From Promethearchaeota archaeon (GTDB lineage: Archaea; Asgardarchaeota; Lokiarchaeia; Sigyniarchaeales; SOKP01): a DNA stretch of 64,000 bases. Shown piece by piece: positions 8,375 through 17,859 of the stretch. The notes beneath the pieces were generated by a model, which did no database searches, had not been told where the DNA came from, and saw only the letters and a list, made by a program, of their open reading frames with translations. The stretch lies in the NCBI GenBank assembly GCA_019057795.1, contig JAHLWS010000071.1:1-64000 (forward strand), read 5' to 3'. The position numbers and the translations under genes were made by a program. Position 1 is the stretch's first letter; each line of letters begins with the position of its first letter.

Positions 8375-10435
8375 TTAGAACGGACCATCTAAGCTCATAA
8401 AAACGCAGGGATGATCAGCAGCAGTTCCTCCAGTGTATGTGATGGAATAAACTGATGTATTAAGCTCCCCAGATACGAAGATATGATCTATTCTGCCATC
8501 TGGGAGCCTAGTCTCCCAACCTTCGGGTACAATGCCAATTGTCTTTGTAGGGGACGATTCCCAACAATCGTATAATTGTGCCACTGTTATATTATATTGT
8601 TCGGTACCAAGTTCAAAGTTAAAATCTCCCATTAATATTACATTGCTCAAACCGTTAGTTACCGATAAAATATTTTCTTGTTGGATAATTTGAGAACGAT
8701 CTTCTGCAGGGTCCTCGTAATTTCCGAGGTGTGTAATGAAAATATTGAATGTTGTGCTTCCAACAATAATTTGAGCCCATATCGTCGCTGTTTGTTCTCC
8801 CTTGCTTTCCATATAAAATGTTTTAGGGTTTAAGATCGGATATTTTGAAAGCAATGCAATTCCAAAGGTCCCAGTCAATGTTTTTGGCCCATAGTATGAA
8901 TACAACTTCAAGCGATTACTAACAAATCTAACAATGTCTGAATTTCCACTTGAAATTCTGCAAGTATCTGATTCTTGTAATCCTATGATATCGGCATTCA
9001 GATCCTCGATGACCTGATATTGAGCGTCAAAATTTTTGTTACCAGGTTCGTCTGATCCTTGCTGTATGTTATATGACAAGACTCTTAAAGAATCTCCAGA
9101 TACATCGTGATCTATAGGGAATTCAAATACTATAGCCCCTATTAAAGAAGCTAAACTTATCATAACAATTATTAACGAGGCTTTTTTTTTGCTTTTGACG
9201 ATTGAATTAATTGAATCAAATGTACCTCTCGAAGCTTTATTTATTAAAAAGAGCGGTAAGAACACGAACATTCCTAATATTAGGAATATAACCCAAATTG
9301 CGTCTCTAAATAAATCTCCGATTAAAGGAATGTAATCCCATACAATCGTAAAAACAGCAGATAAAATCATAATTAGGAAAAAGCCAGACGAGACAAAAAA
9401 ACTACCACCTAGTTTTCTTATACCTGGTCTACTTCTAAATAATTCGCTCGATAGTAAGATAAAATCAAGTAATATTATTGGGCTTAGAACCAACATTATC
9501 ATTAGCATCGCTTCGTTTAACATATTTGCACCAGGAGGATAGAATGGATAAGACGGAACAAAAGCAAAGATTATAGTATTGCCTAATATGGTTAAAATTA
9601 GAGTCAAAATAAAAGTAAGATTCCAAATAGTAACTATATACGATTTTAATTTCCCTATTATACCTGGATTAGAGATTACAAGAATTATAAAGGCAGTATT
9701 CACTAAAACGAGAAGTGTTAGAATTAAAATGTAATTTACTTCCGTCCACCTTGCTATAATTGTAGGGCTACTAAATACGAAATATATCAAAGTTATTACG
9801 CTTATCATCCCTAGAGTTAGTCCAATAATTTTCCATTTGCTTGCTGGTTTAAAGTCACTTTTTTTTACTTCGTTTGAAGAGGTTGAGCTTTGCTCTGAAT
9901 TTACTAAATGGATTATCATCAATCCCGCAAATATGGCTAATATCCACCCAATCCACATGAACCAACTGTATGTAGATAGATCAATAGAAGATCCCAGTGT
10001 TCGCAATGAGATCGATAATAATAATCCTAAACCTAAACCAGCTCCTAATAAAATTCCGTTGCTTTCGTGATTTCCTTTGGTTTTTTTATGAAGATAAACT
10101 GGAAAAAAAAACATAAAACAACCCAATCCTAATCCCGTGACAAGCATTTTTAGTTGAACATCTAAAAAAGGTTGTAAAACTCTACAAATAACAAAAATCT
10201 CCCCGATTGCGATAAAAGCTTTGTTAGGAAAACCTCTTTTAAAGAATAAAAGCAAAAATGGAGTCAAAAGAAATAACAAAGCTAAGACATTCTCGTTCAA
10301 TTCCACTTCAATAAGATTTAACGCGTAAATCGATTCTAAGAACTCTGTCATGAGTTGGAAAAAGAATAGAAACATTATACTGAGAAACACTAATTCTGAA
10401 TAGAATTTATTAACAAATTTGTTATAGATTTCCAT
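8375..10435 (-). CDS. polytopic membrane protein with C-terminal EEP hydrolase domain, PGAP2IP/CWH43-like
   Basis: The start is ATG 10435 (686 residues): it sits 27 bases after a clear TATA box, and the longer frame would swallow that promoter. About 12 hydrophobic segments fill residues 1-440. The C-terminal 240 residues are an endonuclease/exonuclease/phosphatase fold with Asn456 (SYNIQQG), Glu488 (GLQESDT), His569 (THLGN), Asp604-Asn606 (GDFNF), Asp650-His651 (RIDHIF) and Asp674-His675 (ADHP). Its segments, including YSYYGPKTLTGTFGIALLS, its length near 700 and its multi-TM plus EEP order recall eukaryotic PGAP2IP and the C-terminal half of Cwh43, which act in GPI-anchor lipid remodelling. 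That similarity is from memory and the function here is inference. Confidence 0.75.
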   Translation of the reverse strand: MEIYNKFVNKFYSELVFLSIMFLFFFQLMTEFLESIYALNLIEVELNENVLALLFLLTPFLLLFFKRGFPNKAFIAIGEIFVICRVLQPFLDVQLKMLVTGLGLGCFMFFFPVYLHKKTKGNHESNGILLGAGLGLGLLLSISLRTLGSSIDLSTYSWFMWIGWILAIFAGLMIIHLVNSEQSSTSSNEVKKSDFKPASKWKIIGLTLGMISVITLIYFVFSSPTIIARWTEVNYILILTLLVLVNTAFIILVISNPGIIGKLKSYIVTIWNLTFILTLILTILGNTIIFAFVPSYPFYPPGANMLNEAMLMIMLVLSPIILLDFILLSSELFRSRPGIRKLGGSFFVSSGFFLIMILSAVFTIVWDYIPLIGDLFRDAIWVIFLILGMFVFLPLFLINKASRGTFDSINSIVKSKKKASLIIVMISLASLIGAIVFEFPIDHDVSGDSLRVLSYNIQQGSDEPGNKNFDAQYQVIEDLNADIIGLQESDTCRISSGNSDIVRFVSNRLKLYSYYGPKTLTGTFGIALLSKYPILNPKTFYMESKGEQTATIWAQIIVGSTTFNIFITHLGNYEDPAEDRSQIIQQENILSVTNGLSNVILMGDFNFELGTEQYNITVAQLYDCWESSPTKTIGIVPEGWETRLPDGRIDHIFVSGELNTSVYSITYTGGTAADHPCVFMSLDGPF

Positions 10436-10454
10436 ATTAAAATTTAATATTTTA

Positions 10455-10470
10455 GAAATATATAAACTTT
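10455..10470 (-). promoter_or_regulatory. TATA-box promoter of the EEP membrane gene
   Basis: On the minus strand it reads AAAGTTTATATATTTC, centred 27 bases before ATG 10435, which implies a leaderless or nearly leaderless mRNA. It is almost the same as the promoter at 11214-11230. Confidence 0.6.
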
Positions 10471-10499
10471 TAATTATTTTTGAAAAAATTAGATGTGTT

Positions 10500-11195
10500 T
10501 TAGATAAAAATAACTTTCTCGAACAGAAAGTAGAAAAATGATACGCTACCAAGATAAAATAGCATTATACCAAAAGCAACAACAATTAACATTAAATAAT
10601 TCATATTTTCTATCTTTTGAAAATAATAAAAAGTGGTAAGGCCTAAAAGAACTTCAGGTATAATTATGTAGACGGCTAAATGATCGAAAATTAGAGTGAC
10701 ATTTTGAGGGTACCACGATTGAAGCATCCACATAGATTGTTCGGAAAGCCCAAAAATCGTTAATGAGATTAATCCTACGGCAATAAGGGCCTTAGAGTAA
10801 GAGTAATTTTCCTTTAACTTGAGTCCAATAAAACAAATTAAAAATAAAGGGATAGCCCATAATCCTGCCATGTATCCAGAAACAGGTCCAATTTTAAACA
10901 GTCCATCCTCGGGAAAGACTAATATGTTTAACTGAGCCGATAGGAACCAATCTGGCCATATTTGAAATAAACTTATTAAAAAAACAAAAACCCATAGCTT
11001 TACCCATTCACTATATTTTCTGAACAAACCTACTAATGAAATTAGTAGATTATAACCGATTACAAGTATAAATAATTTTATCCCTATTGCAATTTGGATT
11101 GGTATAAATAAAACAGCGAAGCATAAAACTGTGAAAATAAAATGAACTATAATAAAATCCCTAGTTGTTTTTGCTGTATTTGCGTTTTTCTCCAT
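10500..11195 (-). CDS. multi-pass membrane protein, function unknown
   Basis: The protein is about 231 residues from ATG 11195; a TTG four codons earlier is possible but sits closer to the TATA box. It has about seven hydrophobic segments. A loop with WPDWFLSAQLNI and then IGPVSGYMAGLW looks conserved-type, but I cannot name the family. It lies directly upstream of the PGAP2IP/CWH43-like gene on the same strand and has a nearly identical promoter, so the two genes are probably expressed together and may work in the same membrane process. Confidence 0.6.
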   Translation of the reverse strand: MEKNANTAKTTRDFIIVHFIFTVLCFAVLFIPIQIAIGIKLFILVIGYNLLISLVGLFRKYSEWVKLWVFVFLISLFQIWPDWFLSAQLNILVFPEDGLFKIGPVSGYMAGLWAIPLFLICFIGLKLKENYSYSKALIAVGLISLTIFGLSEQSMWMLQSWYPQNVTLIFDHLAVYIIIPEVLLGLTTFYYFQKIENMNYLMLIVVAFGIMLFYLGSVSFFYFLFEKVIFI

Positions 11196-11213
11196 AATAG
11201 TTACCAATATTAA

Positions 11214-11230
11214 AGAAATATATATACTTT
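11214..11230 (-). promoter_or_regulatory. TATA-box promoter of the multi-pass membrane gene
   Basis: On the minus strand it reads AAAGTATATATATTTC, centred 27 bases before ATG 11195. It matches the 10455-10470 promoter in nearly every position and gives the same leaderless spacing. Confidence 0.6.
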
Positions 11231-11295
11231 TAACATATTTTAAATAAACAAATAATCGATCAAAAAAATGATATAAATAATTAATGTGATTTGGT

Positions 11296-12141
11296 ATGGG
11301 AGAGGAAATTAAAACAGTTGGAATTGTTGGAGCAGGTTTTACCGGAAAACAGATAGCTGCTCAAACAGCTCTAAACAACTTCATAGTAAAAGTTTATGAT
11401 ATTGACACAAAAATTCTAGAAGACGCTAAAAAATATATCACAGGAGTTCTAAAACGAAAAAAACAATTAGAAGCAATCCAAAACGTTTCATACTATTCAG
11501 AATTAGATAAATCGTTGGAGGATGTTGAGCTTGTAATTGAAGCAGTTCCAGAAAATCTCGAATTAAAAAGAAAAGTGTTTTCTCAAATTGATAGTTTAGC
11601 CCCTTCAAAGACTATTATTGCTACCAATAGTTCTTCTTATCCCGTTTCGAGAATTGAATCTGCGGTCAAGAGGAGAGATAAAGTACTAAATATGCATTTT
11701 TATCCTCCAATTCCTACGCGACCAATGGCAGATATTATGCGCGGAACTGAGACTAGCGATGAAATTTTTGAAATTGGAAAAAATTGGATAATAAATATTG
11801 GATGCGAACCTCTTATAGTAAAAAAAGAATGTTTTGGGTTTGTTTTCAATAGAATATGGCACGCTGTAAAAAAAGAGTGCATTAAAATGTGGGCGGGAGG
11901 TTATGCAGATATAGAAGTTATTGATACAGCTTGGAAAATATTTACTAAAATGAAATTGGGGCCATTTACTATGATGGATGGTATCGGTTTAGATGTTGCA
12001 TATGCTGTAGAAATGTCATATTATGAAGAGAGTGGAGACCCAAAAGACAAACCACCGCAAGCTTTTAGGGAAATGGTAGAACGAGGGGATTTAGGCTTAA
12101 AAACTGGAAAGGGATTTTATACTTGGAAAAAAAAGAAATGA
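11296..12141 (+). CDS. 3-hydroxyacyl-CoA dehydrogenase family protein
   Basis: A 281-residue NAD-dependent enzyme. The N-terminal Rossmann loop is GIVGAGFTG (residues 9-17). The His in NMHFYPPIPTRP corresponds to the catalytic His of the HFFNP motif, with Glu in EAVPENLE and NSSSYP completing the active site. The helical C-terminal domain ends in the usual GLKTGKGFY signature. It should oxidise a 3-hydroxyacyl-CoA or a related hydroxy acid. No thiolase or crotonase gene is nearby, so beta-oxidation in this locus is not shown. It diverges from the membrane gene at 10500. Confidence 0.85.
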   Translation: MGEEIKTVGIVGAGFTGKQIAAQTALNNFIVKVYDIDTKILEDAKKYITGVLKRKKQLEAIQNVSYYSELDKSLEDVELVIEAVPENLELKRKVFSQIDSLAPSKTIIATNSSSYPVSRIESAVKRRDKVLNMHFYPPIPTRPMADIMRGTETSDEIFEIGKNWIINIGCEPLIVKKECFGFVFNRIWHAVKKECIKMWAGGYADIEVIDTAWKIFTKMKLGPFTMMDGIGLDVAYAVEMSYYEESGDPKDKPPQAFREMVERGDLGLKTGKGFYTWKKKK

Positions 12142-12256
12142 TATGTTTTCTAATATTAAGATTATTGCTTACCGTTGAACAAGGCTTATGAATTAGGATA
12201 AGATTTTTAAAAATAAAAAATATTTAAAAATTATTAGAATATCAATATCGCATTCC

Positions 12257-12535
12257 TCATTTCTTTATTTTTCTCCAGATCGAACGAACACCTAAATATC
12301 CCATCGCTCCTAATACTCCATAAACGGCACCGTTAATCAGGCCACCCCAAAGGATGTTAATTGGAATTTCAACTATGTGACATCTTGGATCACAAACTTC
12401 GACATATTTAGGAAATAGAATGCTTCCTGGCAAGACATTCATTGGAGCAATAAATGATACTAATAAAACTCCAATGAAGACGATAACAAAAGTAAGTGTA
12501 ACAAATACATTAAAATAACTATCAACTGACGACAT
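12257..12535 (-). CDS. small two-helix membrane protein
   Basis: The 92-residue protein has two transmembrane segments (about 12-32 and 62-82). The loop between them carries CDPRCH, a possible disulfide or metal site. A basic tail (RSIWRKIKK) should face the cytoplasm. I do not recognise the family. It stands alone between the hydroxyacyl-CoA dehydrogenase and the AEC permease. Confidence 0.5.
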   Translation of the reverse strand: MSSVDSYFNVFVTLTFVIVFIGVLLVSFIAPMNVLPGSILFPKYVEVCDPRCHIVEIPINILWGGLINGAVYGVLGAMGYLGVRSIWRKIKK

Positions 12536-12664
12536 TTTTACAAACCATGAATATAAGTTTAAACAAGAAGAATTAAGAATGGTATTTAAATCTTCTATAA
12601 TAAAGAAAAAGACAATACGCTAAAATATAACATAACACGAATAAAAGAATTAAATTTTTTTATT

Positions 12665-13600
12665 TTATACTCCTAAGATTAATATTAAGACCCATATAAG
12701 ACCAAAACTAATTATAATTGACAGGTTTACAATCATCGTCACTAATTTTTGATCGTAATCGTATTCTACAGAGAAAGGTATAACCGCAAGACCCACAGGC
12801 AAAAGCAAAGAAAGGCAAATAATAATCCTAAAAAGTGGGTCAAATAAGCTTGTCGGTAGAAAAAAGAATAATATTAACCCTACAAATAATCCTAACGCAT
12901 ATCTTAGCATAAGAACTTTAATTATTGATATCCATTCAACCTTACCGAATTTAAAATTAAGAAAAATCCCCAATAATAACAACGCTAAAGCTGTATTTGC
13001 CCTTGCTAATACATCTATTAACTCAGAGAAAATAAATGGGATTGTAAATCCAGAAAAGTTTATTGTAAGAGCGATAACATAACTCATTAAAGGAGCAGAT
13101 TTGATTAAACGCTTTAATATGAATTTAAAATCGACTTTAACGCCTTCTTCGTGATTTTTCGGAGAATAAATCGACGCTAAAATATAACATAATACGAAAA
13201 TCGTAAAAGCATTACCTGCGTCAACAAGAGCAATATATCGCATTCCAGCGGCGCCCCAAATGCCTTCTACTAATGGGAAAAAGAAATGTGCGATGTTAAA
13301 GCCTACCATAGTCATAATCATCGCTCCTTTTAAACGATTCGGACGCTTTCTAAAGCTTAGTATTCCAATTGCAGCCATTCCAAGACCAAAAGCTAAATTA
13401 ACTAAAGGTAGTAATAATAATGACAATTCAAATTGGATTGTACTGGTAAATTTAAGAATTACTGCGGGCAAAGTAACGTTAAAGATGATTTTAGCAATAA
13501 CATCCCCATTTTCTTCCTTTATTATTCCTAATCTTTTAATTAAATAACCAATAGCAACGATAAAGATTGATATCAAAAAAACGACATTTACGTCAGTCAT
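12665..13600 (-). CDS. auxin efflux carrier (AEC) family permease
   Basis: The 311-residue protein has about ten hydrophobic helices in two similar halves, as in the AEC/BART superfamily. The first helix is followed by LGIIKEENGDVIAKIIFNVT and then LPAVILKF, a family hallmark. Family members export or exchange organic acids such as malate. It is divergent from the BKACE gene at 13719 with a 118-base shared upstream region, which suggests it handles a substrate or product of that enzyme. Confidence 0.8.
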   Translation of the reverse strand: MTDVNVVFLISIFIVAIGYLIKRLGIIKEENGDVIAKIIFNVTLPAVILKFTSTIQFELSLLLLPLVNLAFGLGMAAIGILSFRKRPNRLKGAMIMTMVGFNIAHFFFPLVEGIWGAAGMRYIALVDAGNAFTIFVLCYILASIYSPKNHEEGVKVDFKFILKRLIKSAPLMSYVIALTINFSGFTIPFIFSELIDVLARANTALALLLLGIFLNFKFGKVEWISIIKVLMLRYALGLFVGLILFFFLPTSLFDPLFRIIICLSLLLPVGLAVIPFSVEYDYDQKLVTMIVNLSIIISFGLIWVLILILGV

Positions 13601-13718
13601 ACTATTGGTAATTAATGTTTTTTTAGTAGATTATTAAAATATTTAAAATAATTAAATAATTATTTAATCTGATACCTAAAAATTGAAATAATAAAGAATT
13701 CATTAAAAGTGAGGAAAA

Positions 13719-14633
13719 TTGAAACCTAATCTACTTTCGGATAAAAAAGTAATAATTACGGCAGCAATTACAGGTGGAATTCATGGTAAATGGGCAAATC
13801 CCGCTCTGCCATTAACTGCCGAAGAACAAGCGCAAGCTGCGTTAGAATGTTACGAAGCGGGGGCTTCAATTGTTCATATTCATGTTCGCGGCGATGATGG
13901 TCAAAATACTCCTGATTTAAAATATTATGATAAAACAGTAAAGCAAATTGGGGAAAAATGTCCCGTAATAAGACAAATAGGAAATGGAATAGGCGCTAAA
14001 GTTGTAGAACATGCATTTACCACTAAATCTGGTAAAAAAAGAGTTACGACCGAAATTGTCCAACCCTCTTTAGAAGAACGATTAAACCTAATAAATATTG
14101 AACCCGAACCTGAAATGCATACTATTAATGCTGGTTCTTTCGAATTTAGAACTCCCTATGGGGGATCGCTATTCCTAAATCCACAAGATTTCAATCGCAA
14201 ATATATCAAAAGGTGCAATAAAAAAGGTTTTGGTATAGAAATCGAGGTGTACGATTCCAGTCATATTACTAACGTTTTAGAATTTGTTGAAACCGGGCTT
14301 TTAACACCTCCTCTACACTTTAGCTTAGTATTAGGTATTAAAGGCGGCGCTGAGGCCAACCCTGCTAATCTTTTACGCATGGTTGATCAAATACCAGAAG
14401 GATCAACATGGCAAGTAGTTACTGTTGGCAAATTCAATTTACGTACGACTGTAATGGCTATGTGTATGGGAGGTAATATAAGAACTGGCTTGGAAGATAC
14501 TATTTATTACGGAAAAGGAGAACTTGCTCAAGGTAATGCTCAATTAGTAAAAAGAATGGTTAGAATAGCTAAAGAAATCGGAAGAGAAGTCGCTACTGTC
14601 GATGAAGCTAAACAAACTTTAGGAATAATATAA
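13719..14633 (+). CDS. BKACE family (DUF849) 3-keto acid cleavage enzyme
   Basis: A 304-residue TIM-barrel enzyme. The zinc-binding HIHVR motif is at His53 and His55, and the N-terminal KKVIITAAITGGIHGK stretch is typical. BKACE enzymes condense a beta-keto acid with acetyl-CoA to give acetoacetate and a new CoA ester; the founding member acts in lysine fermentation. The substrate cannot be read from sequence, and no other lysine-fermentation gene is present. The start is TTG 13719, supported by a GAGGAAAA Shine-Dalgarno just before it. Confidence 0.85.
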   Translation: MKPNLLSDKKVIITAAITGGIHGKWANPALPLTAEEQAQAALECYEAGASIVHIHVRGDDGQNTPDLKYYDKTVKQIGEKCPVIRQIGNGIGAKVVEHAFTTKSGKKRVTTEIVQPSLEERLNLINIEPEPEMHTINAGSFEFRTPYGGSLFLNPQDFNRKYIKRCNKKGFGIEIEVYDSSHITNVLEFVETGLLTPPLHFSLVLGIKGGAEANPANLLRMVDQIPEGSTWQVVTVGKFNLRTTVMAMCMGGNIRTGLEDTIYYGKGELAQGNAQLVKRMVRIAKEIGREVATVDEAKQTLGII

Positions 14634-14716
14634 AAATCGTTGGAGTTATTCAACGTGACTTATTTTTTGAACATTACCATAATTTCATACTAACATTTAT
14701 TAAGTGAAGTTAGATC

Positions 14717-14726
14717 TTTTTATATA
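14717..14726 (+). promoter_or_regulatory. TATA box for the zinc-ribbon membrane gene
   Basis: TTTTTATATA, about 26 bases upstream of ATG 14747, which implies a leaderless transcript. Confidence 0.45.
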
Positions 14727-14746
14727 GCATTATAGAGAGTGATTTG

Positions 14747-15208
14747 ATGGGTAGAAAAAATTTCACTTTATTTGGCTTTAACTTGACGCAAAAACAATCG
14801 GTACAAATATTTATATTATCACTTGCAGGAATCATCATTTCAGTATTTTTGTTAATGACGATTGTGCCCTCTTTAATAATGAACGTCATATATTATGGTT
14901 CTTATAATGATCCTTATTATGATCCAGATGACTATTATCTTATTTTGATGATTATTAGCATGCTTCCTTATATAGTTGTAATTTGTGGGATATTTTTATT
15001 GTGTCTTTATTCCTTGATTCGATGCAGGAAAATTGCCAAATACTACTCTCCCTTAATTGATCCTGTGTTAGAACCGAAACCAAAATCCTCCTATACTGAA
15101 GCGAGACCGAACTCTATTGCCCAATTTTGTTCTAATTGTGGAAAAATGAAGGAAGGCCTTGAAAAATTTTGTACTAAATGTGGGCATCAAGTAGTGTATC
15201 AAAAATAA
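14747..15208 (+). CDS. two-helix membrane protein with C-terminal zinc ribbon
   Basis: The protein has 153 residues from ATG 14747 (a TTG lies one codon earlier). Two membrane helices (about 20-45 and 70-95) flank a Tyr/Asp-rich outer loop (YNDPYYDPDDYY). A cytoplasmic tail ends in a double CxxC zinc ribbon, FCSNCG then FCTKCGHQ. Such tails usually mediate protein contacts. Function unknown. It converges with the URO-D gene, whose end lies 5 bases downstream. Confidence 0.6.
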   Translation: MGRKNFTLFGFNLTQKQSVQIFILSLAGIIISVFLLMTIVPSLIMNVIYYGSYNDPYYDPDDYYLILMIISMLPYIVVICGIFLLCLYSLIRCRKIAKYYSPLIDPVLEPKPKSSYTEARPNSIAQFCSNCGKMKEGLEKFCTKCGHQVVYQK

Positions 15209-15213
15209 AATAT

Positions 15214-16371
15214 TTATAATTTCAACGGATAAACTCCGTAATTCTTAGTGGCTTCAATCATCCATTTGATATTTTGATAAGTCATATCTGGATGGGAGTT
15301 AGAAGGAGATAACATATAACCTCCACCACGACCAAGATTTCTAATTGCGTATTTCACAGCATCTTCAACTTCTTTCTGGGTTCCTTTTACTAGAATATGA
15401 GATGTGTCAATATTACCAAGGAGGCATAATTTATCGCCTACCTTCTTTTTTACTAATTCTAAATCTACATAGGGTGGTTCAAGACAATGTAATCCATCAA
15501 AACCGGCTTCAAGCACGAAATCAAGCAGTGAAGTGATGTCACCGTCCGAATGGAAAATGATTTTGCCTCCCCACTCGTGTACTGCCTCTGTGACTCGTTT
15601 CATACAAGGCAAAACGTATTTATCGATGTATTTTGGATTAATTAGTGGACCACTTTTAAATGCAATATCTCCACCTTCGAAGAATATCTTCGCTCCGCAG
15701 TCAGCGTAAACTTTAAAAACTCCTAATACAAATTCTGTAGTTTGTTCAAACCTTTCTTGAATTAATTTCGGATTTTTACGCAAAGCCCTTGCAAACGCGC
15801 CCATTCCCATTCCTTGCCATACGGGAGGAAACACGCTAGCGAAATCATCTTGAGCCATCATGCAAAAGTCTGTGTTCACAAACTTTTTTTTATGTCTTTG
15901 AATTGTTCTGAAAAACTTTTTGGCTCGCCTAAAGTGTTCGTTGAAGTCAGGTTTAGGAAAATGTTCCCAATCTTCTTGATTTTTAATCTGGCCGTCAATA
16001 TAATAAGGAAAGATATTTCCGTCGAGATTAATGATTTTATATTTTCGACCAAATATATCGGTCATTTCTTCTTTACTTTTAAACTTAAATGGAATATATC
16101 CGGCTCCGCATGTATCGTAACCAATGGCAGCCGCAGTTTCTATCGCTCGTGAAAACACATTTATTTCGATTTCCGTCATAATACTATTAACCCGGTTGAC
16201 CCAATCGTCAGGGTATTGTTGTTCAAGTTCATCGAAAACATCAAATGCGCTTCTAGGTGGTTTTCCCAACACTTCATCGCATACGACTCCGTCAACGGCT
16301 ACAGCGTGGATTGGGACTCGATCTACGGGCTCGTGATTTAACGCTGCCCATACTCTTTCTTTACTATTCAT
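15214..16371 (-). CDS. uroporphyrinogen decarboxylase-like (MtaA/CmuA-type) protein
   Basis: The 385-residue URO-D-fold barrel begins with the family's NHEPVDRVP-type N-terminus. The core has IIFHSDGDI, FDGLHCLEPP and LLGNIDTSHIL, typical of the corrinoid:cofactor methyltransferase branch and not of heme HemE. Members move methyl groups from methyl-corrinoid proteins. The expected corrinoid protein is not in the neighbourhood, so the substrate is unknown. The GPH symporter lies upstream on the same strand with a 75-base gap, and co-expression is likely. Confidence 0.75.
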   Translation of the reverse strand: MNSKERVWAALNHEPVDRVPIHAVAVDGVVCDEVLGKPPRSAFDVFDELEQQYPDDWVNRVNSIMTEIEINVFSRAIETAAAIGYDTCGAGYIPFKFKSKEEMTDIFGRKYKIINLDGNIFPYYIDGQIKNQEDWEHFPKPDFNEHFRRAKKFFRTIQRHKKKFVNTDFCMMAQDDFASVFPPVWQGMGMGAFARALRKNPKLIQERFEQTTEFVLGVFKVYADCGAKIFFEGGDIAFKSGPLINPKYIDKYVLPCMKRVTEAVHEWGGKIIFHSDGDITSLLDFVLEAGFDGLHCLEPPYVDLELVKKKVGDKLCLLGNIDTSHILVKGTQKEVEDAVKYAIRNLGRGGGYMLSPSNSHPDMTYQNIKWMIEATKNYGVYPLKL

Positions 16372-16446
16372 TATTTAGATTGTTCGAAGTTAATTTTAAA
16401 ATTAAATTAATTATGAAAAAATAAAAAAAAATAAAAAAATTTTACT

Positions 16447-17859
16447 TTAAGCTCGGATTTCTTTCAGTTTTTCTCTTACGCTTTCAAGTCTTTCCCCATG
16501 TAAACCATAAAATTTCATGGATAGAAGTCCAATTGCAAGTGCGATAATAGGAAAGATAACCATTATGGCTTTTAGACCTAATATAACTACATTTATATCT
16601 GAAGGTAAGGGATCAAATTGTTTGTCCCAACCTATATTTCCGAACATAAATCCAATAGTTAAAATGACTAAAATTATTGAGATTCGATGAATAAATGCGT
16701 TAATTCCATAGTAACTTGCAGATCGCTTAACTCCGAATTTAACTGCGTCTTCGTCTATAACGTCAGCGTGTAAAATGTCTACGTAAAACAATGCCCCTGA
16801 CAATGGAAAACCTTGAAGTGCTATAAGAAGAATAAATGCGATTTGAAACTCTTCTCCAGTTATAAATAAGAATGGAAGCAGCGTACAAATCCAAATTCCT
16901 AATGTTATCATGAAGGCTTTGCGCATTCCGTATTTAAAGCCAAGTTTTTTGTGAATTGGCATGACAAGTGCAGCAAGGATAAAAGCTAACATTAGCGCTA
17001 TCCCGACTATAAGCGAGCCGCCTCCTGCAAAAAGAGAACCTCCGATAACGAATTCAGCGTAAATTGGTATAATCATAGGTAAAATGCTAAAACAATACCA
17101 TACAGCGGTGTTTGCTACAACAAATTTTATAAATGTTTTATTAGTCAATGTAATTTTCATTGATTGAAAAAACGATGGTCTTTTTTCGAAATCTTCCGCC
17201 ATTTCTACTTTCTCTTCAATCCCCTTCAAAAGAAACGGTATTGAGATTATAAGCGTAAAAACTGCTATGACGATCGCCATAGTAAAATATTGGCTTTTAG
17301 CGAGGGGAATTGCGGTGGTTTCTGGAACGTAATCGGTAATTAATATCATCGGAATAATCGAACTTAAAATTAAGGCAACTACGGTTAGACCTTTTATAAG
17401 TAAATTAGTATCAGCTCTCTGTTTCTCATTTGGGAACATTTCTGGGAAAAGTGCGTTCACATTTACATCAAACATGGTATAGAAGAACTCAAAGATAACA
17501 ATCGTTGATAAGAAGTAAGTAAACTCTAGCATTTTATCACTTGTATTGAAAGGCACGTAGAACATTAAAACCACCATAAGGCATAAAGGAATTATCGAAA
17601 TTAGTAGAAAAAACTTTCTTTTTCCCCACTTTCCTCTATGTTTCGTCCTTTCCGAGAGCGCTCCGAGCATTGGATCGTTAACTGCATTCCATATACCCCA
17701 AATAACGTATGTAATTATCATTAAATCCAAAGGTATTAAGACGACTGTAAAATAAAACGTAAATATCAAAAATTGAAAGATTTGGTAAGTTAGCTGGTCC
17801 GGAAAAGCACTAAGCCCAAAAAGGAATTTCTTCTTAAATGTTAATTTCTCTTCACTCAT
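16447..17859 (-). CDS. GPH family (MFS_2) sodium- or proton-coupled symporter
   Basis: The 470-residue protein has 12 predicted transmembrane helices. The first intracellular region has NDPMLGALSERTKHRGKWGK, the diagnostic pattern of glycoside-pentoside-hexuronide:cation symporters, with the conserved Asp in the DPMLG segment. A VLHADVIDEDA-like stretch in the second half also fits. It probably imports a sugar or related organic solute. Its pairing with the URO-D-type enzyme suggests that the transported compound may be that enzyme's substrate. Confidence 0.8.
   Translation of the reverse strand: MSEEKLTFKKKFLFGLSAFPDQLTYQIFQFLIFTFYFTVVLIPLDLMIITYVIWGIWNAVNDPMLGALSERTKHRGKWGKRKFFLLISIIPLCLMVVLMFYVPFNTSDKMLEFTYFLSTIVIFEFFYTMFDVNVNALFPEMFPNEKQRADTNLLIKGLTVVALILSSIIPMILITDYVPETTAIPLAKSQYFTMAIVIAVFTLIISIPFLLKGIEEKVEMAEDFEKRPSFFQSMKITLTNKTFIKFVVANTAVWYCFSILPMIIPIYAEFVIGGSLFAGGGSLIVGIALMLAFILAALVMPIHKKLGFKYGMRKAFMITLGIWICTLLPFLFITGEEFQIAFILLIALQGFPLSGALFYVDILHADVIDEDAVKFGVKRSASYYGINAFIHRISIILVILTIGFMFGNIGWDKQFDPLPSDINVVILGLKAIMVIFPIIALAIGLLSMKFYGLHGERLESVREKLKEIRA

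Noticed and set aside
10436..10552. longer N-terminus for the EEP membrane protein
   Set aside because: The extension would overlap the upstream gene and bury a good TATA box, and it lacks a signal-like or conserved sequence.
13260..13547. 95-codon plus-strand ORF inside the AEC permease
   Set aside because: It is a shadow of a hydrophobic helix-coding region read on the other strand, with no ribosome-binding site or motif.
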